Shown here piece by piece: positions 36,015 to 45,351 of a stretch of 49,862 nt of DNA. A program made the translations under genes and the position numbers. How positions within the stretch are numbered: position 1 is the stretch's first letter; every line of letters starts with the position of its first letter. The notes beneath the pieces were generated by a model, which was not told where the DNA came from, made no database searches, and saw nothing but the letters and a program-made list of their open reading frames with translations. Source of the DNA: Tissierellia bacterium (GTDB lineage: Bacteria; Bacillota; Clostridia; Tissierellales; Peptoniphilaceae). The stretch covers positions 1-49,862 of the forward strand of contig JAUNUQ010000018.1 in NCBI GenBank assembly GCA_030538075.1. Direction: 5' to 3'.

Positions 36015-37189
36015 TCCAAATAATCTCGCAATTTTTGGCTGCGGCTGGGGTGTTTTAGTTTGCGGAGGGCCTTGGCTTCGATTTGCCGGATCCGCTCCCT
36101 GGTGACGGAGAATTCCTTCCCCACTTCCTCTAGGGTACGAGGTGTCCCGTCGGTCAGACCGAACCTGAGTTCCAGGACCTTTCTCTCCCGCTCCGTCAAG
36201 GTGCCGAGGATCTCGGCCAGCTGTTCCCGGAGCATGGTGTAGTTGGCCGCCTCGTCTGGGGCGATGGCGCTCTCGTCCTCGATGAAGTCCCCCAGGTGGC
36301 TGTCCTCTTCTTCGCCGATGGGGGTCTCAAGGGATACGGGTTCCTGGGCGATCTTACGGACCTCCCTCACCTTTTCCACTTCGATGCCCATCTCTTCGGC
36401 AATCTCTTCATTGGTGGGGTCTCGACCCAGTTCCTGAATCAACTGACGCTGGACCCGAACCAATTTGTTGATGGTCTCCACCATATGGACCGGAATCCGA
36501 ATGGTACGAGCCTGGTCAGCTATGGCCCTGGTGATGGCTTGGCGAATCCACCAGGTGGCATAGGTGCTGAATTTAAAGCCCCGGGTATAATCGAATTTAT
36601 CGACGGCCTTCATCAGGCCCATATTGCCCTCTTGGATCAGGTCCAAAAACTGCATTCCCCTACCCACATAGCGCTTGGCGATGGATACGACCAAACGGAG
36701 ATTGGTCTCAGCGAGTTTTTTCTTGGCCTGCGCATCCCCCTGCTCCATTCTCATGGCCAATTCCTTCTCCTCATCTCCAGTCAAAAGGGGAATCTTCCCG
36801 ATCTCTTTTAGATACATCTTGACGGGGTCGTCGACATTGATGGCGGTGACATTGTTTACTTCTTCGAAGAGCTCTTCCTTTTCCGAGTCCTTGACCAATT
36901 CCTCATCGGATTCCTCATCGCCTTCGTCTTCTATCTCCAGGTCCACTTCACCATCCACCTCGAGCTTCTCCCGCTCAATTTCGTCTTCTTCTCGCAGCTC
37001 TATGCCCATTTGAGTCAGCTTCTGCTTGATCTCCTCTAGGTCTTCTTCTGCTAAATCCAAGATGTACTCCTGAGCTTCAAATTGAGTATTGGTGACTACG
37101 CCATTGTTCTCCTGACCGATCTTGGCCAGGTCCTCGATGATCGCGTTCTTGACATCGTCATAATTCTCAATATTCGTGTTATCTGTCAC
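36011..37189 (-). CDS. rpoD: Primary RNA polymerase sigma factor
   Basis: The 392-residue vegetative sigma factor directs RNA polymerase to -35/-10 promoters. An N-terminal region 1.1-like part is followed by a strongly acidic stretch (about 55-110). Then come region 1.2 ([16 protein letters not shown]), region 2 ([40 protein letters not shown]), region 3, and region 4 ([20 protein letters not shown]). It starts at GTG 37189 with GGAGGG 7 bases upstream, 16 bases after dnaG, in the classic macromolecular-synthesis order. Length and motifs match SigA/RpoD of Bacillota. Confidence 0.98.
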   Translation of the reverse strand: MTDNTNIENYDDVKNAIIEDLAKIGQENNGVVTNTQFEAQEYILDLAEEDLEEIKQKLTQMGIELREEDEIEREKLEVDGEVDLEIEDEGDEESDEELVKDSEKEELFEEVNNVTAINVDDPVKMYLKEIGKIPLLTGDEEKELAMRMEQGDAQAKKKLAETNLRLVVSIAKRYVGRGMQFLDLIQEGNMGLMKAVDKFDYTRGFKFSTYATWWIRQAITRAIADQARTIRIPVHMVETINKLVRVQRQLIQELGRDPTNEEIAEEMGIEVEKVREVRKIAQEPVSLETPIGEEEDSHLGDFIEDESAIAPDEAANYTMLREQLAEILGTLTERERKVLELRFGLTDGTPRTLEEVGKEFSVTRERIRQIEAKALRKLKHPSRSQKLRDYLE

Positions 37190-37205
37190 AGGATTTCCCT
37201 CCTCG

Positions 37206-38981
37206 TTAACCGTTTACTGCGGTCTTTAAAATAAGATCAATCTCCCGATTTCTCGCCATCATCTCCTTGAGCAATGCCAACTGCTCTGGCGTCGGTTCGT
37301 CAATGGCGATCAGCATGCCGATATCCCGGACAAGGCCCTCTTTCTCCTCGAGCAGAGCATCTCTTTCGAGGCGATGCACCAATTCGATGACCAGCCCATC
37401 CATATCGTCCTGCTGGGGAGCGGGATATGCGATCAATTTTTCGATCAATGTCTCTGGCGCATCCAGTTCCCTAAGGGCTTCTTCCCATTCCCCCGGTTCC
37501 AGACTGGACCTGCCTGTGTCGTATAATTTCTTTAAGGCTTCGGATAACATCGGCAGATTATAATCCTTCAGTTTGTCCACATATTCTGCCAATTCCTGAT
37601 AGTAGTCTGCCGAATGACAGGAGAGTAAAAAGGCCTCTGCCAATAGGGCGGGCACTCTCCGCTGTTTTCGAGGTCCTGTGTTGTCCCTGTGGAATCTCGA
37701 TGGGGCTCTGGCCCCTTGTCCACTGCGAAGGGATTGGACATCCTCGCGCAGGGAGCTCTCCCGAATTGAAAAGAGCAGAGCGGCCTTTGCGATGTATTCG
37801 TCTCGCATCACCGCGCTTTGGATCTGGGCCAATAACTGGGTCAACTTCTGATAACCCTGGTGTGGATCCCCTTCGGTGTCCCCCTTTATCTGAAGCATCC
37901 GAAAGTCCAAGGGAGCTACGGCTTGATCCACTAGAGTTAAAAAAGCATCTTTTCCCTGGGCCAGTATGAATTCATCTGGATCCGTCCCCTCGGGTAACTG
38001 CAAGATCCCGGGGGAAAGTCCAAGGTCTTGAAACACGGTAATTGCTCTGTCTGTGGCTTTTATACCCGCATTATCAGAATCATAACAGATGAACATATCT
38101 TTGCCGAATCGCTTTACCAGCTTAGCTTGATCTGGAGTAAGTGCAGTGCCCAGGCTGGCGACGGCGAAATTGATTCCCTGCTGATTCAGGCCGATGACGT
38201 CCATATAGCCTTCGACCAGGAGGATCTTGTCCCGATTGCTCTCCTTTTGGACTAGGTTTAGACCATAGAGATGCTTCCCTTTCTCAAAGATGACACTCTC
38301 TGAGGAGTTGATATATTTGGCATTGTCCTCGCCGAGGGTCCGCCCTCCAAAGCCGATGATTCGCTTTCTCGTGTCGATGATGGGAAACATCAGCCGGTTG
38401 CGGAAACGGTCGTAGTAACGTCCGTCCCTGCCTTGGCTGATCAGCCCCAGGGTCATCAAATCCTCTGGCTTGACTCCCTTGCCGACTAAAAAGCTGAATA
38501 GGGCGTCCCAGGAATTCGGCGCATAGCCCAAAAAGAATTTGTTGATGGAGGCGTCTGAGATCCTCCGCTCCCTCAGGTATTTTCGCGGTATGGTATTGGT
38601 CAACAGGAGCTCGAAATAGAAGCGCATGGCCATCTCGTTGATACGGTAGAATTTCTCCATGTTGATGGTCTTTCTGCGATTGAAGGCGGTGTTGTCTAGG
38701 GTGATGCCCAGTCGAGCCGCCAAATGCTCTACCGCCTCCATAAAGGTCATATTGTCCCGCTTCATCAAAAAGCTGATGACATCCCCCGATTCACCACAGC
38801 CGAAGCAGCGAAAATGCTGTCTTTCTTCGGAGACGATGAAGGAAGGGGTCTTTTCATTATGGAAGGGGCACAGCCCCTTGTAGTTTCTGCCTGCGCGTTT
38901 CAGGTCCACATATTCTCCGATTACAGAGACGATATTCGCCTGGTCCTTGACGCGCTTGATGTCCTCTTCCTGAAACGCCAT
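37206..38981 (-). CDS. dnaG: DNA primase
   Basis: The 591-residue primase lays RNA primers at the replication fork. It has the CHC2 zinc-binding domain at the start ([15 protein letters not shown], then [13 protein letters not shown]). The RNA-polymerase core follows with [20 protein letters not shown] near 190, [17 protein letters not shown] near 256 (Toprim glutamate) and [18 protein letters not shown] near 302 (Toprim DxD). The C-terminal helicase-binding part, from about 440, is short and diverged, as is common. GAGGTG precedes the ATG. It follows dgt by 27 bases and precedes rpoD. Confidence 0.97.
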   Translation of the reverse strand: MAFQEEDIKRVKDQANIVSVIGEYVDLKRAGRNYKGLCPFHNEKTPSFIVSEERQHFRCFGCGESGDVISFLMKRDNMTFMEAVEHLAARLGITLDNTAFNRRKTINMEKFYRINEMAMRFYFELLLTNTIPRKYLRERRISDASINKFFLGYAPNSWDALFSFLVGKGVKPEDLMTLGLISQGRDGRYYDRFRNRLMFPIIDTRKRIIGFGGRTLGEDNAKYINSSESVIFEKGKHLYGLNLVQKESNRDKILLVEGYMDVIGLNQQGINFAVASLGTALTPDQAKLVKRFGKDMFICYDSDNAGIKATDRAITVFQDLGLSPGILQLPEGTDPDEFILAQGKDAFLTLVDQAVAPLDFRMLQIKGDTEGDPHQGYQKLTQLLAQIQSAVMRDEYIAKAALLFSIRESSLREDVQSLRSGQGARAPSRFHRDNTGPRKQRRVPALLAEAFLLSCHSADYYQELAEYVDKLKDYNLPMLSEALKKLYDTGRSSLEPGEWEEALRELDAPETLIEKLIAYPAPQQDDMDGLVIELVHRLERDALLEEKEGLVRDIGMLIAIDEPTPEQLALLKEMMARNREIDLILKTAVNG

Positions 38982-39008
38982 GGCTCACCTCGTTTCCCCT
39001 TGGGCCCT

Positions 39009-40034
39009 CTAGCCCATCCAGGATTTCGGAATGAAGATCTCTTCAAATTTCATCAGTAGATATTTATCAGTCATGCCGGCGATATAGTCGCTGACGATGT
39101 CGTGGTCCGTTGATTGCCACCGGTTTGCGTCCAGGGCATAGATGTCCAGATGATCTGTTGGGAGCCTGCTCAAATCCGTCAGATAATACCGGTAGACCTC
39201 TTCGATTAAGTATTTCGCCTTCTCTGCTTCCCGTTTGACATCTGAGTCGTTGTAGACCCTGGCGAACATGAATTTTCTGAGTTCCATGGTGGCCTCGTAG
39301 ACTTCTGGACTCATCTTTAGGTCCGGTTGATCTACGCTGGAGTCGACCAAATCCTTTACCATCCGGTCGATCCGGTCCCCATGGGTCCTGCCCAAGACCT
39401 GGGTCAGTTGGGATGGTAACTCCTCTGGGGTCAAGATCCCCGCTCGAATGGAATCATCAATGTCGTGATTGATATAGGCGATGCGGTCAGAGAATTTGAT
39501 CAGGCGACCTTCCAATGTGCTGGCGATGCGGCTTCCCGTATGATTGACGATGCCGTCCTTGACCTCGGCGCTCAGGTTGAGACCCTGGCGCTTTTCATTG
39601 CCCTCTAGGAATTCCACGACCCGAATGGACTGGCGATAGTGCTGAAAGCCCTTTGGGTTGAGGTCATTTAAGGCCTCCTCTCCAATATGTCCAAATGGAG
39701 TATGCCCCAGGTCGTGGGCCAATGCAATACACTCCACCAGGTCTTCATTCAACTTTAGCGCCCCGGCGATGGTCCTGGCGATCTGTGAGACCTCCAGAGT
39801 ATGGGTCAGCCGGGTTCGATAGTGGTCCCCTTCAGGGGATATATAGACCTGTGTCTTGTGTTTGAGTCGACGAAATGCCTTGGAGTGTAGTACCCGATCC
39901 CGGTCCCGCTGAAAGCAGGTGCGCAGGCTACAGGGCGTCTCTGGCAGGTCCCTTCCCTTTGATGCAGCGCTGAGGCTGGCATATGGGGAAAGATATTCCC
40001 TCTCCCAGGCTTCCTTATTCTCTCTGAAATTCAT
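39009..40034 (-). CDS. dgt: Deoxyguanosinetriphosphate triphosphohydrolase-like HD protein
   Basis: The roughly 341-residue HD-domain phosphohydrolase hydrolyses dNTPs to nucleoside and triphosphate. It begins MNFRENKEAWEREYLSPYAS and has CFQRDRDRVLHSKAFRRLKH near 40, TQVYISPEGDHYRTRLTHTL near 60, EVSQIARTIAGALKLN, and the HD signature ALAHDLGHTPFGHIGEEALN near 104. FSDRIAYINHDIDD near 180 supplies the last metal ligand. The frame extends to 40091, but ATG 40034 has GGAGG 6 bases upstream and matches the family start. It sits just upstream of dnaG, as in many Clostridia. Confidence 0.94.
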   Translation of the reverse strand: MNFRENKEAWEREYLSPYASLSAASKGRDLPETPCSLRTCFQRDRDRVLHSKAFRRLKHKTQVYISPEGDHYRTRLTHTLEVSQIARTIAGALKLNEDLVECIALAHDLGHTPFGHIGEEALNDLNPKGFQHYRQSIRVVEFLEGNEKRQGLNLSAEVKDGIVNHTGSRIASTLEGRLIKFSDRIAYINHDIDDSIRAGILTPEELPSQLTQVLGRTHGDRIDRMVKDLVDSSVDQPDLKMSPEVYEATMELRKFMFARVYNDSDVKREAEKAKYLIEEVYRYYLTDLSRLPTDHLDIYALDANRWQSTDHDIVSDYIAGMTDKYLLMKFEEIFIPKSWMG

Positions 40035-40101
40035 AGGATCCCTCCGATGATATGATACCCAATAAGAGCCCCTTTTCATCAGAAGATTCACCTAAACGAT
40101 A

Positions 40102-40130
40102 ATTATACCCTAAGAAGCTGGATTCGACCA
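40102..40130 (-). promoter_or_regulatory. Probable promoter of the dgt-dnaG-rpoD operon
   Basis: A consensus TATAAT lies on the minus strand at 40102-40107 with a weak -35 (TGGTCG) 17 bases upstream. It falls in the 145-base gap between divergent dgt and amrS, about 70 bases before the dgt start. Confidence 0.55.
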
Positions 40131-40178
40131 GAAGCAAATGAAAATCGGGTATATATAAAAATAGAAAGGGGGTGCCTG

Positions 40179-41042
40179 ATGAAAACTGCACTCTATTTTG
40201 AAAGAGTTGGTAACCAAAGCGTCAACTGCTTCCTCTGTCCCCATCTCTGCAGGATCCCTGAGGGCAAGAGGGGCATTTGCCGCGTCCGAGTCAATCTCGG
40301 TGGGGAGTTGATTGCGATGAATTATGGCAAGGTCGCCAGTTTGATGATGGACCCCATCGAAAAAAAACCTCTTCACCGATTCTTCCCAGGGTCTTCGATC
40401 CTGTCGGCGGGAACCTTCGGTTGCAATTTGACCTGCGATTATTGCCAAAACCACGACCTCGTTCAAATGACCGATAGCCGGTATGAGTTGACCCCTGCTC
40501 AGCTGGCGCAAATTGCCGCCCAAGAGGGAGGTCTCGGCCTGGCCTATACTTACAATGAGCCGACGATCTGGTATGAATATGTGCTGGATACGGCCAAGGA
40601 AGTCCATCGAATGGGTCTTAAAAATGTATTGGTGACCAATGGGTACATCAATCCAGAGCCCTTTTTAGAGCTGGCAGCATTTGTAGATGGGATGAATATC
40701 GATTTGAAGTCCATGAAGGACGAATACTACCAAAAAATCTGTGGTGGAAGGGTCCTTCCCGTGCTCGAGACGATTCGATCTGCTTTTGCACAGGGGATCC
40801 ACTTAGAGATAACTACCCTTTTAATCCCCGGTCTAAACACTTCCGATGAAGATATTCACGAACTCTGTCGATGGATCCGAGATGTGGACCCGGGCATCCC
40901 ACTCCATCTGTCCCGGTATTTTCCCGCATATAAGAGGCGGACGCCTTCGACGGAGCTGGAGACGATGGTTCGAGCTGGACAGATTGCGAGGGAGTATTTG
41001 GAAACAGTCATTTTGGGCAATATGCCAATGAAAGGAGTCTAA
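40179..41042 (+). CDS. amrS: AmmeMemoRadiSam system radical SAM enzyme
   Basis: The 287-residue radical SAM protein is the AmrS member of the three-part AmmeMemoRadiSam system, whose reaction is still poorly defined. It has an N-terminal cysteine-rich segment (NCFLCPHLC, KRGICRVRV) typical of this subfamily. The [4Fe-4S]/SAM motif is GTFGCNLTCDYCQNHDLVQM near 80 (C-x3-C-x2-C), followed by LAYTYNEPTIWYEY near 120, NIDLKSMKDEYY near 174 and LHLSRYFPAYK near 240. AAGGGGG lies before the ATG. Its stop is followed one base later by the start of the Memo-AMMECR1 fusion, so the two are certainly co-transcribed. These are the only plus-strand genes in the window. Confidence 0.95.
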   Translation: MKTALYFERVGNQSVNCFLCPHLCRIPEGKRGICRVRVNLGGELIAMNYGKVASLMMDPIEKKPLHRFFPGSSILSAGTFGCNLTCDYCQNHDLVQMTDSRYELTPAQLAQIAAQEGGLGLAYTYNEPTIWYEYVLDTAKEVHRMGLKNVLVTNGYINPEPFLELAAFVDGMNIDLKSMKDEYYQKICGGRVLPVLETIRSAFAQGIHLEITTLLIPGLNTSDEDIHELCRWIRDVDPGIPLHLSRYFPAYKRRTPSTELETMVRAGQIAREYLETVILGNMPMKGV

Positions 41043-41043
41043 T

Positions 41044-42402
41044 ATGAAACTACTTGCCGCTTATCTCTCCCCTCATCCCCCAGTGGTGCTTCCCCCAATC
41101 GGCGGCGGCCGGGAGAGGGAATGCCAGAGGACTTTGGATGGGATTCAGAGGATGTCGAGGGCTATTGAAGAGCTCGCACCGGACAATATCATCGTGATCA
41201 CACCCCATGGCCCTCTGTATCGGGATGCGATTACCATCGTGAACGAAGGGGAGCTGGAGGGGAATTTTGGACAATTTGGAAACCCAGAGCTATCCTTTCG
41301 ATATGAGAACAACCTGGCCTTTACTGGCCAGCTCCAGGAAAATGCAGAGCGGGCAAAGATTCCCACCATCCTTTTTCACAGTGGAATGGGTTTTGGCAGG
41401 CGCTATGAATTGGACCATGGGGTGATGGTGCCCCTCGGCTTTTTGAATTGGAAGAACAGAGCCCCTAAGCTGATCCCCATCAATTACGGTTTGCTGACCA
41501 GAGAGGAATTATTTGATTTTGGACGGGTGTTATTGGAGACAATGGAAGGCTTTCAGGAGAGCTTTGTCGTAATCGCCAGCGGAGATCTCTCCCATGCCCT
41601 CAAGGACTCTGGACCCTATGCATTCCGAGAGGAAGGTCCCCTCTTTGACCAAAAGGTCGTAGAGGCCGTTGAATCCGGAGATTTTCAGGAGCTGATGGAG
41701 CTGCCGGAGGCCTTGGTTGAAGGTGCCCAGCAATGCGGCTATAACTCTCTATTGATCCTGGCTGGACTACTCTCATCTTTTGAATACGACAGTGAGCTGA
41801 TCTCCTATGAGGGACCCTTTGGCGTAGGTTATGGAGTTGGAGAATTTCGCATCAAAGGCCGAGCCCCAGAGGAAATAGAAGAAGGACAGGAGGAGCTGGA
41901 CCCATATGTGGATTTGGCCGTCCGCAGTATCGAAAACTATGCCAAAACCCGTACCATGCTCCCCCTGCCCGAGGATCTGCCCCTGGAGTTGATGCAGAAC
42001 AGGGCTGGAGTCTTCGTTAGCATCCACTCCCATGGACAGCTAAGGGGCTGTATTGGGACAATTTCCCCCACGAAGGAGAATGTGGCGATGGAGATCATCC
42101 ACAACGCCGTCTCAGCCAGCGCCTATGATCCGAGGTTTTATGCGGTCTCTCCTGAGGAGCTGGAGGAACTGGAAGTGTCTGTAGATGTGCTGGGGGAAGC
42201 GGAACCGGCGAGTTTCGCCGATCTGGATCCGAAGAGATATGGGGTGATCGTGACAAAGGGACGCAGGCGGGGCCTCTTACTCCCCGAGCTGGAGGGCGTG
42301 GATACGGCGCAAAAACAGGTGGAAATCGCCCTGGAAAAGGCTGGGATCCACCCAGAGGAGAGCTACGAACTCGAGCGCTTCGAAGTGATTCGCCACATTT
42401 AG
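41044..42402 (+). CDS. AmmeMemoRadiSam proteins B and A fused (MEMO1-AMMECR1)
   Basis: The 452-residue protein joins the other two parts of the AmmeMemoRadiSam system. Residues 1-265 form a Memo/LigB-like dioxygenase-fold domain (AYLSPHPPVVLPPIGGGRE, IIVITPHGPLYRD, VIASGDLSHALKDSGPYAF) with potential metal-binding His residues. Residues 285-452 form an AMMECR1 domain (AGVFVSIHSHGQLRGCIGTI, SASAYDPRF, ELEVSVDVL). Such fusions occur in Clostridia and related bacteria. The system is thought to modify a small molecule or protein with radical SAM chemistry; the substrate is unknown. It starts ATG one base after amrS. It is convergent with ppsR and shares a terminator. Confidence 0.94.
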   Translation: MKLLAAYLSPHPPVVLPPIGGGRERECQRTLDGIQRMSRAIEELAPDNIIVITPHGPLYRDAITIVNEGELEGNFGQFGNPELSFRYENNLAFTGQLQENAERAKIPTILFHSGMGFGRRYELDHGVMVPLGFLNWKNRAPKLIPINYGLLTREELFDFGRVLLETMEGFQESFVVIASGDLSHALKDSGPYAFREEGPLFDQKVVEAVESGDFQELMELPEALVEGAQQCGYNSLLILAGLLSSFEYDSELISYEGPFGVGYGVGEFRIKGRAPEEIEEGQEELDPYVDLAVRSIENYAKTRTMLPLPEDLPLELMQNRAGVFVSIHSHGQLRGCIGTISPTKENVAMEIIHNAVSASAYDPRFYAVSPEELEELEVSVDVLGEAEPASFADLDPKRYGVIVTKGRRRGLLLPELEGVDTAQKQVEIALEKAGIHPEESYELERFEVIRHI

Positions 42403-42434
42403 ATGCTAGTATACGCACTTGGCAGGATGGCTGC

Positions 42435-42490
42435 AAAAAAGCCGGCATTCCCTTCCCTATCATGGGAAGGAGATGCCGGCTTGTCTTTTG
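42435..42490. terminator. Bidirectional terminator between amrBA fusion and ppsR
   Basis: AAGCCGGCAT, CCCTTCCC, a 6-base loop, GGGAAGG and ATGCCGGCTT form a long stem with one small bulge. It has an A-run on the left (CAAAAAAG) and T-rich sequence on the right (TTGTCTTTTGT), so it can end transcripts from both convergent operons. Confidence 0.9.
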
Positions 42491-42543
42491 TCTAGGCTAG
42501 GTCCGTCGGGTTTCGAGCCGATTCCTCGATATCAATGGGTCTA

Positions 42544-43380
42544 CTAAAACTCGATATAGTCGTTTTTCGGATTGCCTGGGAAGTTGCGATTTAGGATTTT
42601 TACGATTTCCCCTGCAGTGCCTTCGATGGTGGAATTGGATACGTCGAGTACCTCACATCCGATCTTCTTCATGATGCCCTTGGCATAGACGAGTTCCTTG
42701 CGTATGCGTTCGTCTTGGGCATAGGTGGAGCCACCTTCGATGCCCAGGGAGCGCAGCCTCTCTTCGCGAATGGCATTGAGCTTGTCCGGGTCGATGATCA
42801 GCCCGATGATTCTCTTTGGATCGGAGGTAAAGAGCTCCTTTGGCGCTTCGATCTCAGGAACCATGGGGATATTGACGACTTTATAGCCTTTGTTCGCCAG
42901 ATACATGGAGGTGGGTGTCTTGGAGGTACGCGAGACGCCTACGAGGGTGACATCTGCCATTGGTATCCCCCTGGGGTCCTTTCCGTCGTCGTATTTGACG
43001 GTGAATTCGATGGCTGCAATCTTGCTGAAGTAGTCCGTGTCCAGTTCCCGATTGGCACCGGGTTTCATGACGGCCTTGATTCCAAAAACGCCCTCGAACT
43101 GCATTAGGGGACCACCCAATATGTCAAAGACGTGGATGTTTTGTGTACTGGCTTGCTCCAAGAGATAGTTTCTGAGCTCTTCGAGTACAATGGTGGAGAT
43201 GACGATCTCCCCTTCCTCTAAAAATAGGAGGATATTGTCAATCTGTTCCTCGCTGATGACGCCAGGATAGCGTACGACATGATATCGGATGCTCGGAAAC
43301 TGCTTCATCATCGCATGTACGACTTGTTCACCCGTCTCCCCAAGGGAGTCGGAAATGACCCTAATATTCCATTGGTGCAT
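42544..43380 (-). CDS. ppsR: Pyruvate, phosphate dikinase regulatory kinase/phosphorylase
   Basis: The roughly 278-residue DUF299-family protein is the bifunctional ADP-dependent kinase and Pi-dependent pyrophosphorylase that switches pyruvate, phosphate dikinase (or PEP synthase) off and on. It begins MHQWNIRVISDSLGETGEQV and contains the P-loop-like DVTLVGVSRTSKTPTSMYLA near 145, followed by GYKVVNIPMVPE, DPKRIIGLIIDPDKL and the CEVLDVSNSTIEGTAGEIVK block. Three in-frame starts exist; ATG 43380 has GAGGAGG 9 bases upstream. It overlaps the end of the GlyS-like gene by 20 bases, so they are coupled. ppdK itself is not in the window, whereas it often lies next door in Clostridia. Confidence 0.93.
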   Translation of the reverse strand: MHQWNIRVISDSLGETGEQVVHAMMKQFPSIRYHVVRYPGVISEEQIDNILLFLEEGEIVISTIVLEELRNYLLEQASTQNIHVFDILGGPLMQFEGVFGIKAVMKPGANRELDTDYFSKIAAIEFTVKYDDGKDPRGIPMADVTLVGVSRTSKTPTSMYLANKGYKVVNIPMVPEIEAPKELFTSDPKRIIGLIIDPDKLNAIREERLRSLGIEGGSTYAQDERIRKELVYAKGIMKKIGCEVLDVSNSTIEGTAGEIVKILNRNFPGNPKNDYIEF

Positions 43381-45244
43381 GTCGATCATCCTCCTCACGA
43401 TCATCTTCCAGGCCCTGTGCTAATACGCCTGGGATAAAAATACGTTGTATGACATGTTTGATCTTCGTTATGATGGCCCTTCTGTTGTTGATTATTTCGG
43501 GGTCATCGGAGTCATCGAGACATTCTGCAAAGAATCGCTCCATGGGCTCCCTGAGTTGTGAGATGGCATTTAGAGCGACGCCAATATCCTCTCGGTCGAG
43601 CATGGCTTCGATCTCCGTCAGATCAGAGAGATGATCATAGAGGACCTTTTCCGATTCACATTGTAGGAATCTGGGCTGTGGCTCCTCCTCCACGTCCTGT
43701 GGGTAGACCTTAAACAGCATTGCCAGCTGCTCCAGGGATTCCTGGTTGACTTCCTGCTTCCAGACGGTGACAGCGGCGATTCGCTCTGTGAGTTCGTAGA
43801 GATTGAGAATGCCCGTGGCAAGTACGGCGTCGACGACGGGGGCTTCATAGCCCTGCTCTAGCATATAGCTATGGAATTCCCTAAGGATAAAACGCAGGAT
43901 CCCGTCTTTACACTTTTCGTAGTCCAGGACCAGTGAATGCTCCTGTACATAGAGATATAGGTCGTTTCGAACGAGCTGTTCCAGATCTAAGTCCAGCTTG
44001 CTCTCGACGATGATACGGGTCAATCCCCTGGCTGTCTGGGACAATTTATATTCTTCTTGGGGCTTAAGGCCTAAGGCGATGGCCGCTGCGATATTGTCAA
44101 TTCGGTCTGCGATGCCTAGGATTTTTCCGGAGGTGTTCTTGGGCAGTTCTCTGCTGCGCTGACAAGGCAGATATTGATCTGTGATGGCTGCGCTGACGAT
44201 ATTGTTCTCACCGAGAGATTTTGCATAAAATCCCCCCATCCCCCCTCGCAGTTCTGGATAATGGCGATAGACCTCCATGGTCAGATCCAGTTTGGAGAGT
44301 CCTGCCGCTCTGGTGGCATTGTCGGTGGTCGGTTTTCCGACGACAAGCTGTTCCGCTACGAGAGTGGTCAGTTTTTTCAGTCGAAAGGTCTTGTCATAAT
44401 AACTGCCCAGTCCCTTTCGAAAGGGGATGTCCTTGAGCTTTAACAAGCTCTGTTCTTCCGATTGCTGTAGGTCAAAATGAAACATCCGGGATATATCCAA
44501 TAATTTGGTGTCCATGTATTCCCGGTAGGTATCCTCCCAACCTTCAGGTTCACCTTGGGTGACCCGGAGCAGATAGGGCAGCAGATTTCCCTTGTCATCA
44601 ACGATGGCAAAGCCGCGAAAGTCTTCGCGAAAGACGGCCAATAAGAGATTCTCTGGAATGTCCAGATGGACGGCCATCAGTGGAATACTGTAGACCCTGG
44701 GAGTTTCAAACCGCTCTACGATATCCTGCATGAGCTTTGGATTGGGCATGACGCTGCCTCCGATCCCGCGGGATAGACGTATCACCATGCGCTGGATTTC
44801 GGTCCTTCGGTCTTCCTCACAGAGGAGGACCTTCTCTTTTTTCAGGGTTTCTAGGTAAACATCGGCTGAGGGGATGGAAATTGATTCGGTAGAATTGGCC
44901 ATCGGACCCGCCGTCGTTACAGACTCTGCCCCCTCTACCACCGGTGGGCAGGGTGTCTGATCCAGCTGTGAATATACTCTGATCGGCACGATTCCCAGCG
45001 CCGAACAGGCGTCCAGTATGGGAGCATGCAAAATTTCCCCGACAGAGTCTAGGCTCATTCGGGGTAATCCCAGAATTAGAATCGAGAGTCGACGACTGGA
45101 TGCATAGACCCTTAGTTCTTCATATGAAATATGCGCATCGCGCAGATATTTTTCGATTTGTTGGCTTAACTCGGTTTTCCACTTTGTCATATCTAAAGTC
45201 GGAAAGGCTTCCGGCATGATTTCTAAGACGTAACTACTCGTCAT
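43361..45244 (-). CDS. Divergent, solitary GlyS-like protein (glycyl-tRNA synthetase beta homologue)
   Basis: The roughly 627-residue protein aligns in order with the GlyS beta subunit, but key motifs are eroded. 'EIGTEELP' reads EIMPEAFP; 'TPRRLA' reads SSRRLS; the 'GP...A...G.PT.AA.GF' block is unrecognisable. 'R...RL.DA.FFy..D' reads YMDTKLLDISRMFHFDL; 'HYLP' reads QYLP; the final 'PVD.FFD.VMVM' reads PMERFFAECLDD. Middle blocks such as GLGSYYDKTFRLKKL, ELRGGMGGFYA and ADRIDN remain. No glyQ lies beside it, although recO-glyQ-glyS-ppsR is the usual order. Alone it could not aminoacylate, since the catalytic centre is in GlyQ. It may be a repurposed tRNA-binding protein. ATG 45244 has a perfect AAGGAGG 6 bases upstream; the frame extends to 45379. 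Confidence 0.85.
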   Translation of the reverse strand: MTSSYVLEIMPEAFPTLDMTKWKTELSQQIEKYLRDAHISYEELRVYASSRRLSILILGLPRMSLDSVGEILHAPILDACSALGIVPIRVYSQLDQTPCPPVVEGAESVTTAGPMANSTESISIPSADVYLETLKKEKVLLCEEDRRTEIQRMVIRLSRGIGGSVMPNPKLMQDIVERFETPRVYSIPLMAVHLDIPENLLLAVFREDFRGFAIVDDKGNLLPYLLRVTQGEPEGWEDTYREYMDTKLLDISRMFHFDLQQSEEQSLLKLKDIPFRKGLGSYYDKTFRLKKLTTLVAEQLVVGKPTTDNATRAAGLSKLDLTMEVYRHYPELRGGMGGFYAKSLGENNIVSAAITDQYLPCQRSRELPKNTSGKILGIADRIDNIAAAIALGLKPQEEYKLSQTARGLTRIIVESKLDLDLEQLVRNDLYLYVQEHSLVLDYEKCKDGILRFILREFHSYMLEQGYEAPVVDAVLATGILNLYELTERIAAVTVWKQEVNQESLEQLAMLFKVYPQDVEEEPQPRFLQCESEKVLYDHLSDLTEIEAMLDREDIGVALNAISQLREPMERFFAECLDDSDDPEIINNRRAIITKIKHVIQRIFIPGVLAQGLEDDREEDDRHAPMEY

Positions 45245-45351
45245 CGAATCCTCCTTATCAATTGGATTTTCATCCCAAGGAATTTGGACGCAAGCGGACA
45301 CACTCGTTTCCCAACCTATTGTATATGAAAACCGGTGCCTTAGCAAATTAA

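Noticed and set aside
40110-40607. 165-codon minus-strand frame over amrS
   Set aside because: It lies opposite the radical SAM gene, whose C-x3-C-x2-C motif and ribosome binding site are clear; the antisense frame has no recognisable domain.
45245-45351. T-box riboswitch before the GlyS-like gene
   Set aside because: I looked for the conserved TGGNACCGCG core and a specifier stem and found neither.
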